From assembly GCF_900107595.1 (NCBI RefSeq), contig NZ_FNQF01000005.1, positions 124,001-188,000 on the forward strand: 64,000 nucleotides of DNA, given 5' to 3'. The stretch comes from Psychroflexus halocasei (GTDB taxonomy: Bacteria > Bacteroidota > Bacteroidia > Flavobacteriales > Flavobacteriaceae). Numbering within the stretch: the stretch's first letter is position 1; each line of letters begins with the position of its first letter. Shown here one piece after another: positions 14,779-25,537 of this stretch. The notes beneath the pieces were generated by a model, which did not search any database, was not told where the DNA came from, and saw only the letters and a program-made list of their open reading frames with translations. The position numbers and the translations under genes are program-made.

Positions 14779-17460
14779 ATGACAAAAAAACTCACAAGTC
14801 TCCTCATTTTTATTTTTACAATCACAGCAGTTTCCGCTCAAACTGTTCAACTCAAAGGTTTTATTACTGATAGCGTCCAGAATCCGCTGCCTAATACTAA
14901 CGTGATTGCCACCTCTTTGCAAGATGCCAATGCGCAGATTAAATTTAGCATCAGCAGCTCAAAAGGTGAATACAAATTACAGCTGAGCGAGAATCAGCCT
15001 TACCTTATTGAAATCACGCATTTAGGTTTTAAAAAGATTGAAGACACCATTGATTTATCTGAAGATGTCTCCAGAAATTTCATCATGCAAGAAAGCACTG
15101 AATCTCTGGAGGAAATCATCATTCAACAAGAAATGGCGGTTATCGTCAAAGAAGACACCATCACTTATAAAACAGATCGATTTAAAACAGGCGAGGAAAG
15201 AAAGCTGAGAGATATTATTAAAAAGCTGCCAGGCATGGAAGTTGACCGCGAAGGTAATGTGACTGTCAACGGAAAACCTGTTACAAAATTAATGGTCGAT
15301 GGCAAGGTTTTCTTTACAGGTGATGAAAAATTGGGCGTTAATAATATTCCTGCAGATGCTGTTGATGAAATTGAAGCACTTGATAATTATAGCGAAGTTG
15401 CCTTCCTAAAAGGTCTCGAAGACAGCGATAAAATGGCGCTTAATATTAAGCTTAAAGATGGTAAAAGGAAATTTGTTTTTGGAGATGTTGAAGTCGGTGG
15501 CGGCATTGAAGATCGCTTTTTATTTTATCCTAAACTGTTTTACTACAGCCCAAAAACCGCAGTTAATGTCATCGGAGATTTCAATAACACAGGCAAGAAA
15601 TCTTTTACACTTAAAGATTATCTAGATTTTGAAGGCGGCATGGCCTTGGCTCTGGAAGATCGTGAGGCTTACTCTAAATTATATAGCGATGATTTTGCGC
15701 AGTTCTTAAGGCAAGAAGATTTTGTTTCTAATAAAAATGATTTCGGTGCCGCCAGTCTTTCGCAAGAATTGGGCGGTAACTTTAGTTTAGACGCTTATAG
15801 TATTTTTAATAAAAGTAAATTAAGAACACAAAGCCGCGAAAATTTCGCTTACCAAACAACTGAAGCACCTGATGAACTGAGAACACAAGAGAGTCAAAAC
15901 GATTTTCTTTTTAGCATTAGCAAAATAAAGCTGAGGTATGATAATAGCGATGACACAGATTTAAGAGCGAATACAAATTTTAAATACAACACAGCTGAAG
16001 CGGAATCCTTATTAAATTCTGAAGTTGGTAATGAAAACCGTTTTGTGAATACAAATGCACAACCTGAGAATTTTGAGTTTTTGCAAACTTTCAATCTTAA
16101 CAAGCAATTTTCATTTAAACACACTTTAAAAGTTGAAGCAAAAATTAAAAGTGCTGACCAAACAACATCAAGACTATGGAGTTTTAATCAGCCGCTTTTT
16201 ACAGATATCATTCCTTTGATTGATGAAGGAGATGATTTTAATTTGAATCAACTCAACAAGAAGCAAGTGACAAATGTAAGCCTGAATGCCAAGCATTATT
16301 GGGTTTTGGCCGATTTTCACCATATTTATCCTATCGTGAATCTTGATTATTTTAATTTTGATTTTAGCACACTTGATGAGCAACTTCTTAATGATGGCAG
16401 CATCAATAGTTTTGAGTCTGCAGGTTTTAATAACCAAATGGATTTTGAATTGTTTAAAGCTGGACTTGGTTTTCAGTACAAAACTCAAATCGGGAATTTG
16501 GTTTTGAGACCAGGTTTAGTTGTTCAGAATTACAACTGGAATATTTCACAGTTTGATGAAGAGTTGATCAATTCACAAACGGCAGTTTTATTACCCGAAT
16601 TTTTTGCAGAATACAAGTTTAAAAATTCAGCAAAGCTTAAACTGAAGTATAATCGTCACACAGGTTTTGGCAATCACGCGAATTATGCCAACCGTTTAAG
16701 CTTACAAAGTTTTAATCAAATTTCACGTGGAAATGAAAATCTTGAAAACCAGATTTTTCATCAAGCGAGTTTATTTTATAGTCACTTTAGTATGTTTAAA
16801 GGCATGTTTTATAACTTGGGTTTGACGTATTTGCGTAAAGAAAACAGCATCACTCGCCAAACAGAAATTGAAGGTATTGACCAAATCAGCACAAGTATTT
16901 TAACCGATTTGCCAGAAGACAGATATTCTTTTAATGCTGGCGTTTCAAAACGCATCCCGAATTTTACAATTTCTTTAAATGGAAATGCAAGTCTCTCAGA
17001 ATATTCAAGAATTATTAATGATGAAGTTTTTGATTATGAAAACATCAGTTTTGGTTACCGTGCAAGTGTGCGAACACGTTTTAAAGATTTACCAAATATT
17101 GATGTTGGCGTGAATCAGAATTTTTCTCAATTGCATTCAAACACCATTGAAAACGACTTTAGCATCCTGTCGCCTTATGCAAATTTAGAATATGATTTTG
17201 GTAATTTCATTTTTGACTTCAATTACGATTACAATTATTTTAAAAATCAAACAACAGGCGATGCCAACCGTTTTGAAATGGCAGATGCATCTTTGTTTTA
17301 CGGAAAAGAATCTTCAGCTTGGGGTTTTGAGCTGAGTGCGACCAATTTATTTAATATCGATTTTAAAAGACAAAATTCAGTCAATGAATTCATTGTGACT
17401 GATCGTAAAACTTTTATACAACCGAGAATTGTGATGTTTAAAGTGATTTATAAATTATAA
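14779..17460 (+). CDS. TonB-dependent receptor-like outer-membrane protein
   Basis: An 893-residue outer-membrane protein. It has a signal peptide (MTKKLTSLLIFIFTITAVSAQ), a CarboxypepD_reg-like beta-sandwich (about 22-105, LKGFITDSVQNPLPNTNV), a plug-like domain (about 125-230, LRDIIKKLPGMEVDREGNVTVNGKPV) and a long barrel of alternating strands to the C-terminal VIYKL. It resembles the outer-membrane proteins found beside GLPGLI genes in other Bacteroidetes, as far as I recall. It may move a substrate or insert in the outer membrane together with GLPGLI proteins. No SusD-like partner is present. Confidence 0.88.
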   Translation: MTKKLTSLLIFIFTITAVSAQTVQLKGFITDSVQNPLPNTNVIATSLQDANAQIKFSISSSKGEYKLQLSENQPYLIEITHLGFKKIEDTIDLSEDVSRNFIMQESTESLEEIIIQQEMAVIVKEDTITYKTDRFKTGEERKLRDIIKKLPGMEVDREGNVTVNGKPVTKLMVDGKVFFTGDEKLGVNNIPADAVDEIEALDNYSEVAFLKGLEDSDKMALNIKLKDGKRKFVFGDVEVGGGIEDRFLFYPKLFYYSPKTAVNVIGDFNNTGKKSFTLKDYLDFEGGMALALEDREAYSKLYSDDFAQFLRQEDFVSNKNDFGAASLSQELGGNFSLDAYSIFNKSKLRTQSRENFAYQTTEAPDELRTQESQNDFLFSISKIKLRYDNSDDTDLRANTNFKYNTAEAESLLNSEVGNENRFVNTNAQPENFEFLQTFNLNKQFSFKHTLKVEAKIKSADQTTSRLWSFNQPLFTDIIPLIDEGDDFNLNQLNKKQVTNVSLNAKHYWVLADFHHIYPIVNLDYFNFDFSTLDEQLLNDGSINSFESAGFNNQMDFELFKAGLGFQYKTQIGNLVLRPGLVVQNYNWNISQFDEELINSQTAVLLPEFFAEYKFKNSAKLKLKYNRHTGFGNHANYANRLSLQSFNQISRGNENLENQIFHQASLFYSHFSMFKGMFYNLGLTYLRKENSITRQTEIEGIDQISTSILTDLPEDRYSFNAGVSKRIPNFTISLNGNASLSEYSRIINDEVFDYENISFGYRASVRTRFKDLPNIDVGVNQNFSQLHSNTIENDFSILSPYANLEYDFGNFIFDFNYDYNYFKNQTTGDANRFEMADASLFYGKESSAWGFELSATNLFNIDFKRQNSVNEFIVTDRKTFIQPRIVMFKVIYKL

Positions 17461-17580
17461 GATATTAGAAATTCATAAAAGGTTCAACTTTTCAAGAAAT
17501 TTAAAATAATTTTCAGATTGAAATCTTGATTTGAATGGATAAAAGTGTCAACTTTGTGAGCTAATTTAGCCTCATTTTTT

Positions 17581-17588
17581 TACTTTTG
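17581..17588 (+). promoter_or_regulatory. -7 promoter element of guaA
   Basis: TACTTTTG matches TAnnTTTG, 3 nt before the ATG at 17592. It shows that an upstream TTG at 17586 is promoter, not a start codon, and that the guaA mRNA has almost no leader. Confidence 0.55.
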
Positions 17589-17591
17589 TCC

Positions 17592-19121
17592 ATGCAAAAA
17601 AACGTACTTATCTTAGACTTCGGATCGCAGTACACACAGCTTATCGCTAGGCGTGTGCGTGAATTAAACATCTATTGCGAGATCCATCCCTTCAACAAAA
17701 TCCCTGAAGATTTAAAAGAATTTAAAGCCGTTATTTTATCAGGAAGTCCATTTTCTGTTCTTAATCCTGAAGCGCCTCAACCTGATTTAAGCCAAATTAA
17801 AGGTCAGTTTCCTTTATTAGGTGTTTGTTTTGGTGCGCAGTTTATGGCGCATAATTATGGCGGTGAAGTGGCTTCATCAAACACAAGAGAGTTTGGTAGA
17901 GCCAATTTGAATTTTATAAAAGAAGACTCTGATCTTTTTCAAAATATCGATGAACATTCACAAGTGTGGATGTCACACAGTGATAGCATCAAAGCTTTGC
18001 CTGATAATTTTGAATGCATTGCGAGTACTTTTGAAGTCAAAAATGCAGCTTACAAAATAAAAGGTGAGCAAACTTACGGCATCCAATTTCATCCAGAAGT
18101 TTACCATTCAACAGATGGGAAACAACTTCTCGAAAACTTTTTAGTCAATATTGCTGAGGTGCCGCAAACCTGGACACCAGCAAAATTTGCTGACATGACG
18201 ATTGCCAGTTTAAAAGAAGAAATCGGTGATGATAAAGTTGTTTTAGGCTTAAGTGGAGGCGTTGATTCTACTGTGGCAGCTACACTTTTGCATCAAGCTA
18301 TTGGCAAAAATCTTTATTGTATTTTTGTGAACAATGGTTTATTAAGAAAAAATGAATTTGAATCAGTTCTCGATCAGTACAAACACATGGGTCTGAACGT
18401 GAAAGGCGTTGATGCTTCTGATTATTTCTTAGATAAATTAGCAGGCGTTTCTGATCCTGAGAAAAAAAGAAAAATAATCGGGAATGCTTTTATTGATATT
18501 TTTGATCAAGAAGCTGGTGATATTACAAATGTGACCTATCTTGCTCAAGGCACAATTTATCCTGACGTGATTGAATCTGTTTCTGTCAACGGGCCTTCAG
18601 CGACAATTAAATCTCACCATAATGTGGGTGGTTTACCTGACTTTATGAAGTTAAAAATCGTTGAACCTTTACGCATGCTTTTTAAAGATGAAGTAAGACG
18701 CGTTGGCGCAGAATTAGGGATTGATGCGAAGTTATTAGGGCGTCATCCTTTCCCAGGGCCAGGTTTGGCGATCAGAATTTTAGGTGATATTACCAAAGAA
18801 AAAGTGCGTGTGATTCAAGAAGTTGATGCTGTATTTATACAAGCACTTCGCGATTGGGATTTATATGAAAAAGTATGGCAGGCAGGCGCAATCTTGTTGC
18901 CCATTGATTCAGTTGGCGTAATGGGAGACGAGCGAACTTATGAAAAAGTTGTAGCTTTAAGAGCCGTTGAATCGACTGATGGAATGACGGCAGATTGGGT
19001 AGATTTGCCTTATAAATTTTTACAAACTGTTTCTAACACAATAATAAATAAGGTTAAAGGCGTTAATAGAGTGGTGTACGACATCAGTTCAAAACCACCA
19101 GCAACAATTGAATGGGAATAA
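17592..19121 (+). CDS. guaA: GMP synthase (glutamine-hydrolysing)
   Basis: GuaA converts XMP to GMP using ATP and glutamine. The 509-residue protein has a class I amidotransferase domain with catalytic Cys79 (GVCFGAQ) and the FHPEVYHS His/Glu pair, then the ATP pyrophosphatase PP-loop [12 protein letters not shown] near residue 220, and the dimerisation domain ending in [11 protein letters not shown]. The ATG at 17592 is chosen because the alternative TTG at 17586 lies in the promoter. The LysM gene follows 2 nt downstream. Confidence 0.97.
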   Translation: MQKNVLILDFGSQYTQLIARRVRELNIYCEIHPFNKIPEDLKEFKAVILSGSPFSVLNPEAPQPDLSQIKGQFPLLGVCFGAQFMAHNYGGEVASSNTREFGRANLNFIKEDSDLFQNIDEHSQVWMSHSDSIKALPDNFECIASTFEVKNAAYKIKGEQTYGIQFHPEVYHSTDGKQLLENFLVNIAEVPQTWTPAKFADMTIASLKEEIGDDKVVLGLSGGVDSTVAATLLHQAIGKNLYCIFVNNGLLRKNEFESVLDQYKHMGLNVKGVDASDYFLDKLAGVSDPEKKRKIIGNAFIDIFDQEAGDITNVTYLAQGTIYPDVIESVSVNGPSATIKSHHNVGGLPDFMKLKIVEPLRMLFKDEVRRVGAELGIDAKLLGRHPFPGPGLAIRILGDITKEKVRVIQEVDAVFIQALRDWDLYEKVWQAGAILLPIDSVGVMGDERTYEKVVALRAVESTDGMTADWVDLPYKFLQTVSNTIINKVKGVNRVVYDISSKPPATIEWE

Positions 19122-19123
19122 TT

Positions 19124-20983
19124 ATGAGAATCTTAATCATATCTTTAATCTTCGCTGTTTTTAGTTTCACGGCATCTGCACAAAAGTTCTCGACTTATAC
19201 TGTAGAAGATCAGCAAGATTTAAAAACTGTCGCTCAAAAATTTGATGTTTCTGTCACAGATATTTTAAATTTTAATCCAGATATTTCACGCTATAAAAAG
19301 CTTGAAGGCGAAACATTAGTCATTCCATTATCTGATGCTGAAGACAATATATCGCGTTTTGAATCTTATGAAGTTGAGCCAAAAGAAACTTTATACAGTA
19401 TTTCAAAAACATATCAAGTAGAGGTTGAAACGATTATTAGATATAATCCATTTCTGAAAACACGCGAGTTGAATTCAGCTGATGTTTTGGAAATTCCGAT
19501 TTTAAAAAGACCGACAGATATTTCAAACCAGAGTGTTAAAAACTCAACTTTCTCGAATTTGAAACACTTGGTGCAGCCCAAAGAAACAAAGTATGGTATT
19601 GCTAAAGATTATGGATTAACGGTTGAAGAATTAGAAGCCTTAAACCCTAATGCTGATGTGATTCACCCTGGTGATTATTTAATTATAGAAAGAAAGAAAA
19701 AGCAAACCCCGGAATTACCTGAGTCTAAAGAATATAAATATGTCAAAGTCGATTCAGAATCTGACTTAGATGCTTTGCAGAAAAGCTTTAAGGTGACAAA
19801 TGAATTGGTTGAAAAACTCAACCCTGCTTATCAATATACAGGCGTTGGTAATGGTATTGTTCTGAAACTTCCTGCAGATGCAAAAGGAAAAGATAAACGC
19901 TTGGATTTAAGCAGTAACTTTTCAGATCCATCTCAGAAACAGATAGGCTTATTTCTTCCTTTTAATTTAGAAAAATTTAAGGCTAGCAAAAAAACAATGA
20001 AAGAGGAGTTGATGGATAATCGTATTTCTCGTATAGCTATCGATTTATATGAAGGTGCATTGGCAGCAGTTGATTCTGCTCAAAAATTAGGGATCAATGT
20101 TAATTTACGAACTTTTGATACTGGGATGAGTGCTGAAGGCATGGAACAATTAATCAATAATAATGATTTAAGTCAATTACAAGCAGCGATTGGGCCTGTG
20201 ATTCAACCTAATGTGAGAAAGTTAAGTCAACATTTATCTAAAGATTCAATTCCTATAATTTTGCCAATTACTGAAGCTTCTATGTCAGGGACTCAGATTT
20301 TCAACTCTTTGCCAAGTCGAGCTTTAAAAGAGGAGATGATCACGACTTATATCCATCAGAATATAACGGATGATGTTAATTTAAGCTTGCTTTCTGATGC
20401 TCAAAATAGTCATTTCAAGCAAGTCATCGATAGAACTTTTCCAGGAACGAAACATGTGAGTATGAGTGAATCATATTTGCAAATGAATGAAGTTGGTGCC
20501 GTTTTGCAAAAGGGGAAAACCAATTGGTTTATCCTCGATACTGATAAGATTGGTATCGCGGAGTCAACTGTTTCTTTTCTTGAAAGCTACAGAAAAAAAG
20601 ACTATGATATCAAGTTGATCATGCCTTCAAAATCAGCTTTAAGAGATGATATTTCAAATACTTACTTATCAAATTTAAAGCTGCTTTATACTGATTCAAA
20701 TTATGATGTTTCAGAGTATAAATTAAAAGATGAAGATGATATTTTAAAGTCAAAATACTTCTTACGTGGTTTTGATGTCACAATGGATGTCATTTTAAGA
20801 TTGGCTTATGTTGGTGATTTTTATGATACTGTGAAGCTTGATGGCTTTACAGAATATTATCAAAATAAATTTCAATATCAGTATGATGTTTTTGAGAAAA
20901 TATATCGCAACACCGCAGTTTATTTAATCGAATATCAAGATGATTTAAAGCTTAATGTGATTGAGCTTTTACCTCAAGATTAA
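19124..20983 (+). CDS. LysM-repeat protein with periplasmic-binding-protein-like domain
   Basis: A 620-residue exported protein. After a signal peptide (MRILIISLIFAVFSFTASAQ) there are three clear LysM repeats (about 24-65, 84-128, 146-190) and a fourth weaker one (about 200-245). They bind peptidoglycan. The remaining 360 residues look like a type I periplasmic binding fold (QIGLFLPFNLEKF, IAIDLYEGALAAVDSA), as in LpoA-type or ABC-transporter substrate-binding proteins. It probably links the cell wall with a ligand or partner. ATG 19124 lies 2 nt after the guaA stop; a start at 19112 would add MGII and overlap guaA. Confidence 0.88.
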   Translation: MRILIISLIFAVFSFTASAQKFSTYTVEDQQDLKTVAQKFDVSVTDILNFNPDISRYKKLEGETLVIPLSDAEDNISRFESYEVEPKETLYSISKTYQVEVETIIRYNPFLKTRELNSADVLEIPILKRPTDISNQSVKNSTFSNLKHLVQPKETKYGIAKDYGLTVEELEALNPNADVIHPGDYLIIERKKKQTPELPESKEYKYVKVDSESDLDALQKSFKVTNELVEKLNPAYQYTGVGNGIVLKLPADAKGKDKRLDLSSNFSDPSQKQIGLFLPFNLEKFKASKKTMKEELMDNRISRIAIDLYEGALAAVDSAQKLGINVNLRTFDTGMSAEGMEQLINNNDLSQLQAAIGPVIQPNVRKLSQHLSKDSIPIILPITEASMSGTQIFNSLPSRALKEEMITTYIHQNITDDVNLSLLSDAQNSHFKQVIDRTFPGTKHVSMSESYLQMNEVGAVLQKGKTNWFILDTDKIGIAESTVSFLESYRKKDYDIKLIMPSKSALRDDISNTYLSNLKLLYTDSNYDVSEYKLKDEDDILKSKYFLRGFDVTMDVILRLAYVGDFYDTVKLDGFTEYYQNKFQYQYDVFEKIYRNTAVYLIEYQDDLKLNVIELLPQD

Positions 20984-21017
20984 AATAATTAATTTATCAA
21001 AGTAACTTTTATAAATT

Positions 21018-21054
21018 AAAAAAAGGTCTCGTTAATGAAATGAGACCTTTTTTT
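21018..21054 (+). terminator. Intrinsic terminator after the LysM gene
   Basis: AAAAAAAGGTCTC and GAGACCTTTTTTT pair around an 11-nt loop. It lies between convergent genes and can serve both strands. Confidence 0.85.
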
Positions 21055-21075
21055 AGGTATAAATTTTATTAAAAT

Positions 21076-22026
21076 TTAGAGTTGAGCAACTCTTTTTTTA
21101 GCTTCTTCTAACTCTGATATGATATTTTTAACGATATCTGCAGCGGGAAGTATGTCAGAAATTAAGCCTGATATTTGTCCGATTTCAAGTTCACCTTCTT
21201 CTAAATCACCTTCAAACATGCCTTTCTTTGCTCTTGCGCGACCGAGAAGTTTTATTAATTCCTCTTTGGTAGGTGTTTGTTGATACAATTCTTGAACATC
21301 ATTAAAAAACTTATTTTTTAAAAGACGAACCGGCGCTAATTCTTTTAATGTTAATTGTGTGTCGCCTTCTTTAGCCTTGACAACTTCATTTTTAAAATTT
21401 ATATGTGATGAAGCTTCATGAGAAGCAACAAATCGCGTCCCGACTTGTACAGCCTCAGCACCTAATATCATCGTTGCAAGCATTGCATCACCATTGGCGA
21501 TTCCGCCAGCTGCAATTACAGGAATTTTGAGCTCTTTTGTAATCATCGGGATTAAGGTCAGTGTTGTTGTTTCGTCACGACCATTATGTCCGCCAGCTTC
21601 AAAGCCTTCAGCAACAACGGCATCGACGCCAGCTGCTTCAGCTTTTAAACCAAATTTGACACTGCTCACCACATGCACAACTTTAATATTATGATCTTGT
21701 AAATGCTTTGTCCAGGTTTTTGGATTTCCAGCTGAGGTAAAAACGATTTCAACGTCTTCCTCAATAATAATTTCCATGATTTTTTCAATATCAGGGTAGA
21801 GCATAGGCACATTCACTGCAAAAGGCTTGTCAGTCGCTTTTTTGCATTTTTGAATGTGTTCTCTCAATACATCAGGATACATTGAACCTGCACCAATAAT
21901 CCCTAAAGCGCCAGCATTACTGGCTGCACTTGCAAGTTTCCAGCCACTTGCCCATATCATTCCTGCTTGTATTAGCGGATATTTTATATTGAATAATTTT
22001 GTAATTCTGTTATTTTGCATGTACAT
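21076..22026 (-). CDS. Nitronate monooxygenase / FabK-like FMN enzyme
   Basis: A 316-residue FMN-dependent TIM-barrel enzyme of the nitropropane dioxygenase family. It shows the N-terminal YPLIQAGMIW, the phosphate-binding AAGGIANGDAM and GAEAVQVGTRF, and AEGFEAGGHNG with the catalytic-region His. The family includes nitronate monooxygenases and enoyl-ACP reductase II (FabK); sequence alone does not decide. A second ATG at 22020 is an equally good start. mnmA ends 5 nt upstream on the same strand, so the two are likely cotranscribed. Confidence 0.87.
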   Translation of the reverse strand: MYMQNNRITKLFNIKYPLIQAGMIWASGWKLASAASNAGALGIIGAGSMYPDVLREHIQKCKKATDKPFAVNVPMLYPDIEKIMEIIIEEDVEIVFTSAGNPKTWTKHLQDHNIKVVHVVSSVKFGLKAEAAGVDAVVAEGFEAGGHNGRDETTTLTLIPMITKELKIPVIAAGGIANGDAMLATMILGAEAVQVGTRFVASHEASSHINFKNEVVKAKEGDTQLTLKELAPVRLLKNKFFNDVQELYQQTPTKEELIKLLGRARAKKGMFEGDLEEGELEIGQISGLISDILPAADIVKNIISELEEAKKRVAQL

Positions 22027-22031
22027 ATATT

Positions 22032-23216
22032 TTAAGCAATCACACCAGAGCCAAGTAATTCGTCATCTTGATACCAAGCGACAAATTGCCCTTCGGTAAT
22101 TGCAGATTGATTGTTCTCAAAGATAACAAATAGGCTGTCTTTTGTTTGGTGTAAACTTGCTTTTTCGAGAGGTTGTCGATAACGTATTCTCGCCTGAACT
22201 TCCATTGTTTCGCCTTCTTTTAGTTTTAAATCTTCACGAATCCAATGTATATCTTTGGCTTTTACCTCTAGACCACGCTTCAGTAAGCCTGGATGATCTT
22301 TGCCTTGTCCTGTATAAATGATATTCTCTTTAACGTCAGTATCAATCACAAAAAGCGGTTCTTTAGTACCACCAACTGCCAATCCTTTACGTTGTCCTTT
22401 GGTAAAGAAATGTGCACCATCATGCGTCGCAACAACTTTACCATCAGATTTTTGATACTTTATTTTCTGACTTAATTTATAAATGTCGTCAGAAGTATCA
22501 TTTTCTTTTTTATCATTATATAAAGGGCTATCAGCAGGAATCTCAACGATATCGCCTTTTTTGGGTTTGAGTTGTTGTTGAAGGAAATCTGGCAATCGCA
22601 CTTTACCTATAAAACATAAACCTTGTGAATCTTTTTTATCAGCAGTGATCAAATCTTGCTCAGCCGCAATTCGTCGTACTTCAGACTTTTGAAGATCACC
22701 AACAGGGAATAAAGCTTTTGATAATTGTTCTTGAGAAATTTGACACAAGAAGTATGATTGATCTTTATTTCCATCTTTTCCTGCCAAAAGTTGATATTTC
22801 TTTTCACCATTGATTTCTATTTCCTCTTTTCTACAATAATGTCCAGTTGCGACATAATCAGCACCTAAAGATTCAGCAATTTTCAGAAATTCATCAAATT
22901 TAATTTCTCGATTACAGAGAACATCTGGATTAGGCGTTCGTCCATTTTCATATTCTGAAAACATATAATCGACAATTTTCTTCTTGTATTCTTTACTTAA
23001 ATCAACCGTTTGAAAGGGGATACCTAGTTTTTCAGCAACCAACATCGCATCATTACTATCTTCTAGCCAAGGGCATTCATCACTGATTGTTACTGAATCG
23101 TCATGCCAGTTTTTCATAAAAAGGCCAATAACTTCATAACCTTGTTGTTGACATAAATATGCTGTAACACTTGAATCAACACCACCACTTAAACCAACAA
23201 CGACTCTCTTTTTCAT
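22032..23216 (-). CDS. mnmA: tRNA-specific 2-thiouridylase
   Basis: MnmA makes 2-thiouridine at the wobble position of tRNAs for Lys, Glu and Gln. The 394-residue protein has the PP-loop GLSGGVDSS (8-16), the catalytic cysteine in [12 protein letters not shown] and the second in SQGLCFIGK. The ATG at 23216 is chosen because the longer frame starts with a TTG at 23246 that lies upstream of the -7 element. Two tRNA-Lys(TTT) genes, whose products are likely substrates, are in this window. Confidence 0.96.
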   Translation of the reverse strand: MKKRVVVGLSGGVDSSVTAYLCQQQGYEVIGLFMKNWHDDSVTISDECPWLEDSNDAMLVAEKLGIPFQTVDLSKEYKKKIVDYMFSEYENGRTPNPDVLCNREIKFDEFLKIAESLGADYVATGHYCRKEEIEINGEKKYQLLAGKDGNKDQSYFLCQISQEQLSKALFPVGDLQKSEVRRIAAEQDLITADKKDSQGLCFIGKVRLPDFLQQQLKPKKGDIVEIPADSPLYNDKKENDTSDDIYKLSQKIKYQKSDGKVVATHDGAHFFTKGQRKGLAVGGTKEPLFVIDTDVKENIIYTGQGKDHPGLLKRGLEVKAKDIHWIREDLKLKEGETMEVQARIRYRQPLEKASLHQTKDSLFVIFENNQSAITEGQFVAWYQDDELLGSGVIA

Positions 23217-23234
23217 ATTCTTTAAATCTTGCTG

Positions 23235-23242
23235 CAAAAATA
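23235..23242 (-). promoter_or_regulatory. -7 promoter element of mnmA
   Basis: On the minus strand this reads TATTTTTG, a perfect TAnnTTTG, about 18 nt before the ATG at 23216. Confidence 0.5.
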
Positions 23243-23380
23243 GCAAATTGTGTATTCAACTTAAGTCATCATTCTCGTAATTTTAATAAATAGGTTTTGT
23301 TTAATGAAAATTAACAAAGATTAAACAAAATTAAATCATTAAGGTTTTAAATTTACCACGAACAAAAAAATATAACTATC

Positions 23381-25138
23381 ATGATTAAAAGAATCCTATT
23401 ATTATTTTCCATCATTTTGCTTGCTTCGTGTAGCGATGATGACGATGCAGGACAACCTGTTGTCGAGGAATTTACAACCTTTGAAACAATTGCAAATAGC
23501 CCAGATCATGAGATGCTTGAGCAAGCATTGATTGATACTGGTCTAGATCAGGTTTTAAATTCAGATACATTTACAGTATTTGCACCAACCGATGCGGCTT
23601 TTGCGAATATAGATGTAAGTGGATTGTCAACTAACGAGTTGAAAAATATTTTATTGAATCATGTTATTACTGGTGCAGCGATGTCAACTGATCTTACAAA
23701 CGGATATATTGACACGAATGCTAAAAATTCAGATGATGACATCATTAATATGCATGTCAGTACTGACGGAGGCGTTACTTTAAATGGTATGTCTTCAGTC
23801 ATAACTGCAGATGTTACAGCTTCTAATGGTGTTGTGCATATTGTTGATGAAGTCATTACGATTCCTTCAGTTGCAACTTTTGCAACAGCTGACAATAATT
23901 TCACTGGATTAGTTGCTGCATTAACTAGAGAAAGTAGTTTTACTTTTGTTGATGTTTTAAGCAGTACTGATGTGCCAGCTCCTTTTACAGTGTTTGCACC
24001 AACAAATGCAGCTTTTAGTGACTTTTTGGACGAATTGGGATTATCTTCTTTAGCAGATGTGCCAACTTCAGCTTTAGAAGCGACTTTAAACTCACATGTA
24101 ATTGCAGGAGCCAATGTTCGTTCTGAAGACCTAACAGATGGTACAGTAAATACTTTAGGTGATCCTATTGAAATTGATGCTGAAAATGCTGTAATTACTG
24201 ATCAAAATGGAAGAATGATCAACATTACTGTGACTGATGTTCAAGCAGGAAATGGTGTTATTCACGTGATTGATAAAGTTATTGCTCCAGATAATGTTAT
24301 TGAAACAACTTATGAAATTATTTCAGAAAGCCCTGATCATACAGTTTTAGCACAAGCATTGATGGATGCTGATTTGGTTTCTGCTTTAAATTCAGATGAG
24401 TTTACTGTATTTGCTCCAACTGATGCGGCTTTTGGAAATATTGATATTTCTGGATTATCAGCTGAAGAAGTTAAAAATGTATTGATGAATCATGTTGTTG
24501 CTGGAACAAATATGTCAGCAGACTTGTCTAATATGTATGTCAATACATTAGCTACAGAAACAATTTCAGGTGATGCTAATAATTTGAGTTTATACATTAA
24601 TATAGATAGTGGCGTAATGTTGAACGGAATGTCAACAGTGACAGTTGCTGATTTAGAGGCGACAAATGGCGTTGTGCATGTTGTAGATGAAGTCATTACA
24701 ATTCCTGATGTGACAACTTTTGCAACAGCTGATCCTAACTTTTCAATTTTAGTTGATGCCTTAACACGTGAATCTAGCTTCACTTACGTGAACACATTAA
24801 GTAGCTTTGATTCTCCAGCACCATTTACAGTATTTGCACCAACCAATGATGCTTTTGTAGATGTGTTAGGTGAATTAAATTTTGCCTCACTTAATGATAT
24901 TCCTACAGCAACCTTAGAAGCAACCTTAAATACTCATGTTGTTGCTGGTGCTAATGTCACATCGAACACAATTTCTTCTGGAGTTGTATCAACTTTAGGT
25001 GACGATATTACTTTAGATGCTGCAGGAGGAACAATTGAAGATCCTAATGGAAGAACTTCTACAATTGTAAAATTTGATGTTCAAGCTGGTAACGGTGTTA
25101 TTCACGCGATTGATACAGTTCTATTACCAGAATTATAA
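23381..25138 (+). CDS. Lipoprotein with four fasciclin (FAS1) domains
   Basis: A 585-residue surface lipoprotein. The signal MIKRILLLFSIILLASC gives a lipidated Cys17, followed by an acidic SDDDDAG tether. Four FAS1 domains follow (about 30-160, 165-297, 303-440, 445-585), each with the FTVFAPTxAAF motif and VIHVID-type H2 strand. Domains 1-2 and 3-4 are close copies of each other, so the gene arose by doubling a two-domain unit. FAS1 proteins mediate adhesion. It is followed by a strong terminator. Confidence 0.95.
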   Translation: MIKRILLLFSIILLASCSDDDDAGQPVVEEFTTFETIANSPDHEMLEQALIDTGLDQVLNSDTFTVFAPTDAAFANIDVSGLSTNELKNILLNHVITGAAMSTDLTNGYIDTNAKNSDDDIINMHVSTDGGVTLNGMSSVITADVTASNGVVHIVDEVITIPSVATFATADNNFTGLVAALTRESSFTFVDVLSSTDVPAPFTVFAPTNAAFSDFLDELGLSSLADVPTSALEATLNSHVIAGANVRSEDLTDGTVNTLGDPIEIDAENAVITDQNGRMINITVTDVQAGNGVIHVIDKVIAPDNVIETTYEIISESPDHTVLAQALMDADLVSALNSDEFTVFAPTDAAFGNIDISGLSAEEVKNVLMNHVVAGTNMSADLSNMYVNTLATETISGDANNLSLYINIDSGVMLNGMSTVTVADLEATNGVVHVVDEVITIPDVTTFATADPNFSILVDALTRESSFTYVNTLSSFDSPAPFTVFAPTNDAFVDVLGELNFASLNDIPTATLEATLNTHVVAGANVTSNTISSGVVSTLGDDITLDAAGGTIEDPNGRTSTIVKFDVQAGNGVIHAIDTVLLPEL

Positions 25139-25172
25139 GCATTTATAATTCTATAAATTTTTAAATTGAATT

Positions 25173-25209
25173 AAACCGTCTCATTACTTTTAATGAGACG
25201 GTTTTTTTT
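25173..25209 (+). terminator. Intrinsic terminator of the fasciclin gene
   Basis: AAACCGTCTCATTA and TAATGAGACGGTTT form a 14-bp perfect stem with a CTTT loop, followed by a T-run. Confidence 0.92.
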
Positions 25210-25535
25210 GAAATTGATTGTGATGAGTTTCTTTTCTCTTTTTATTCGAGATAATGTATTTGTTTATTTAAGAAATCACTGTTACTTGTATAAGCTAATA
25301 CTTCTTTGAATTAATTCTCATTATGAGTTAATGTAAAAGAAATATCAATGCGTATTAACTACATAATGAGTCCATGTTTTTATGATAAATATTGGACTTA
25401 CTATGGAGTGATAGTAAACTCACCATGGAATCATGTTAATGCTGAATTCCTTAAGCATCTCTTATTCTAAACTTATAAAATGATTAATTTACTTAGATAT
25501 TTGTAATTATAATCGAATGCTTGAAGTCATAATAC
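25210..25535. other. Gene-free AT-rich spacer
   Basis: This stretch between two terminators holds no frame, hairpin or promoter that I can support. Confidence 0.6.
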
Positions 25536-25537
25536 AA

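Noticed and set aside
15894-16488. Minus-strand open frames inside the TonB-receptor-like gene
   Set aside because: They are antisense to a long, well-supported coding region, with no start signals or family features.
23659-24783. Minus-strand frames of 97-151 codons inside the fasciclin gene
   Set aside because: Antisense shadows created by the repeated, Ala/Thr/Val-rich FAS1 codons.
25210-25535. Possible small RNA between two terminators
   Set aside because: No promoter, hairpin or conservation signal could be supported in the sequence.
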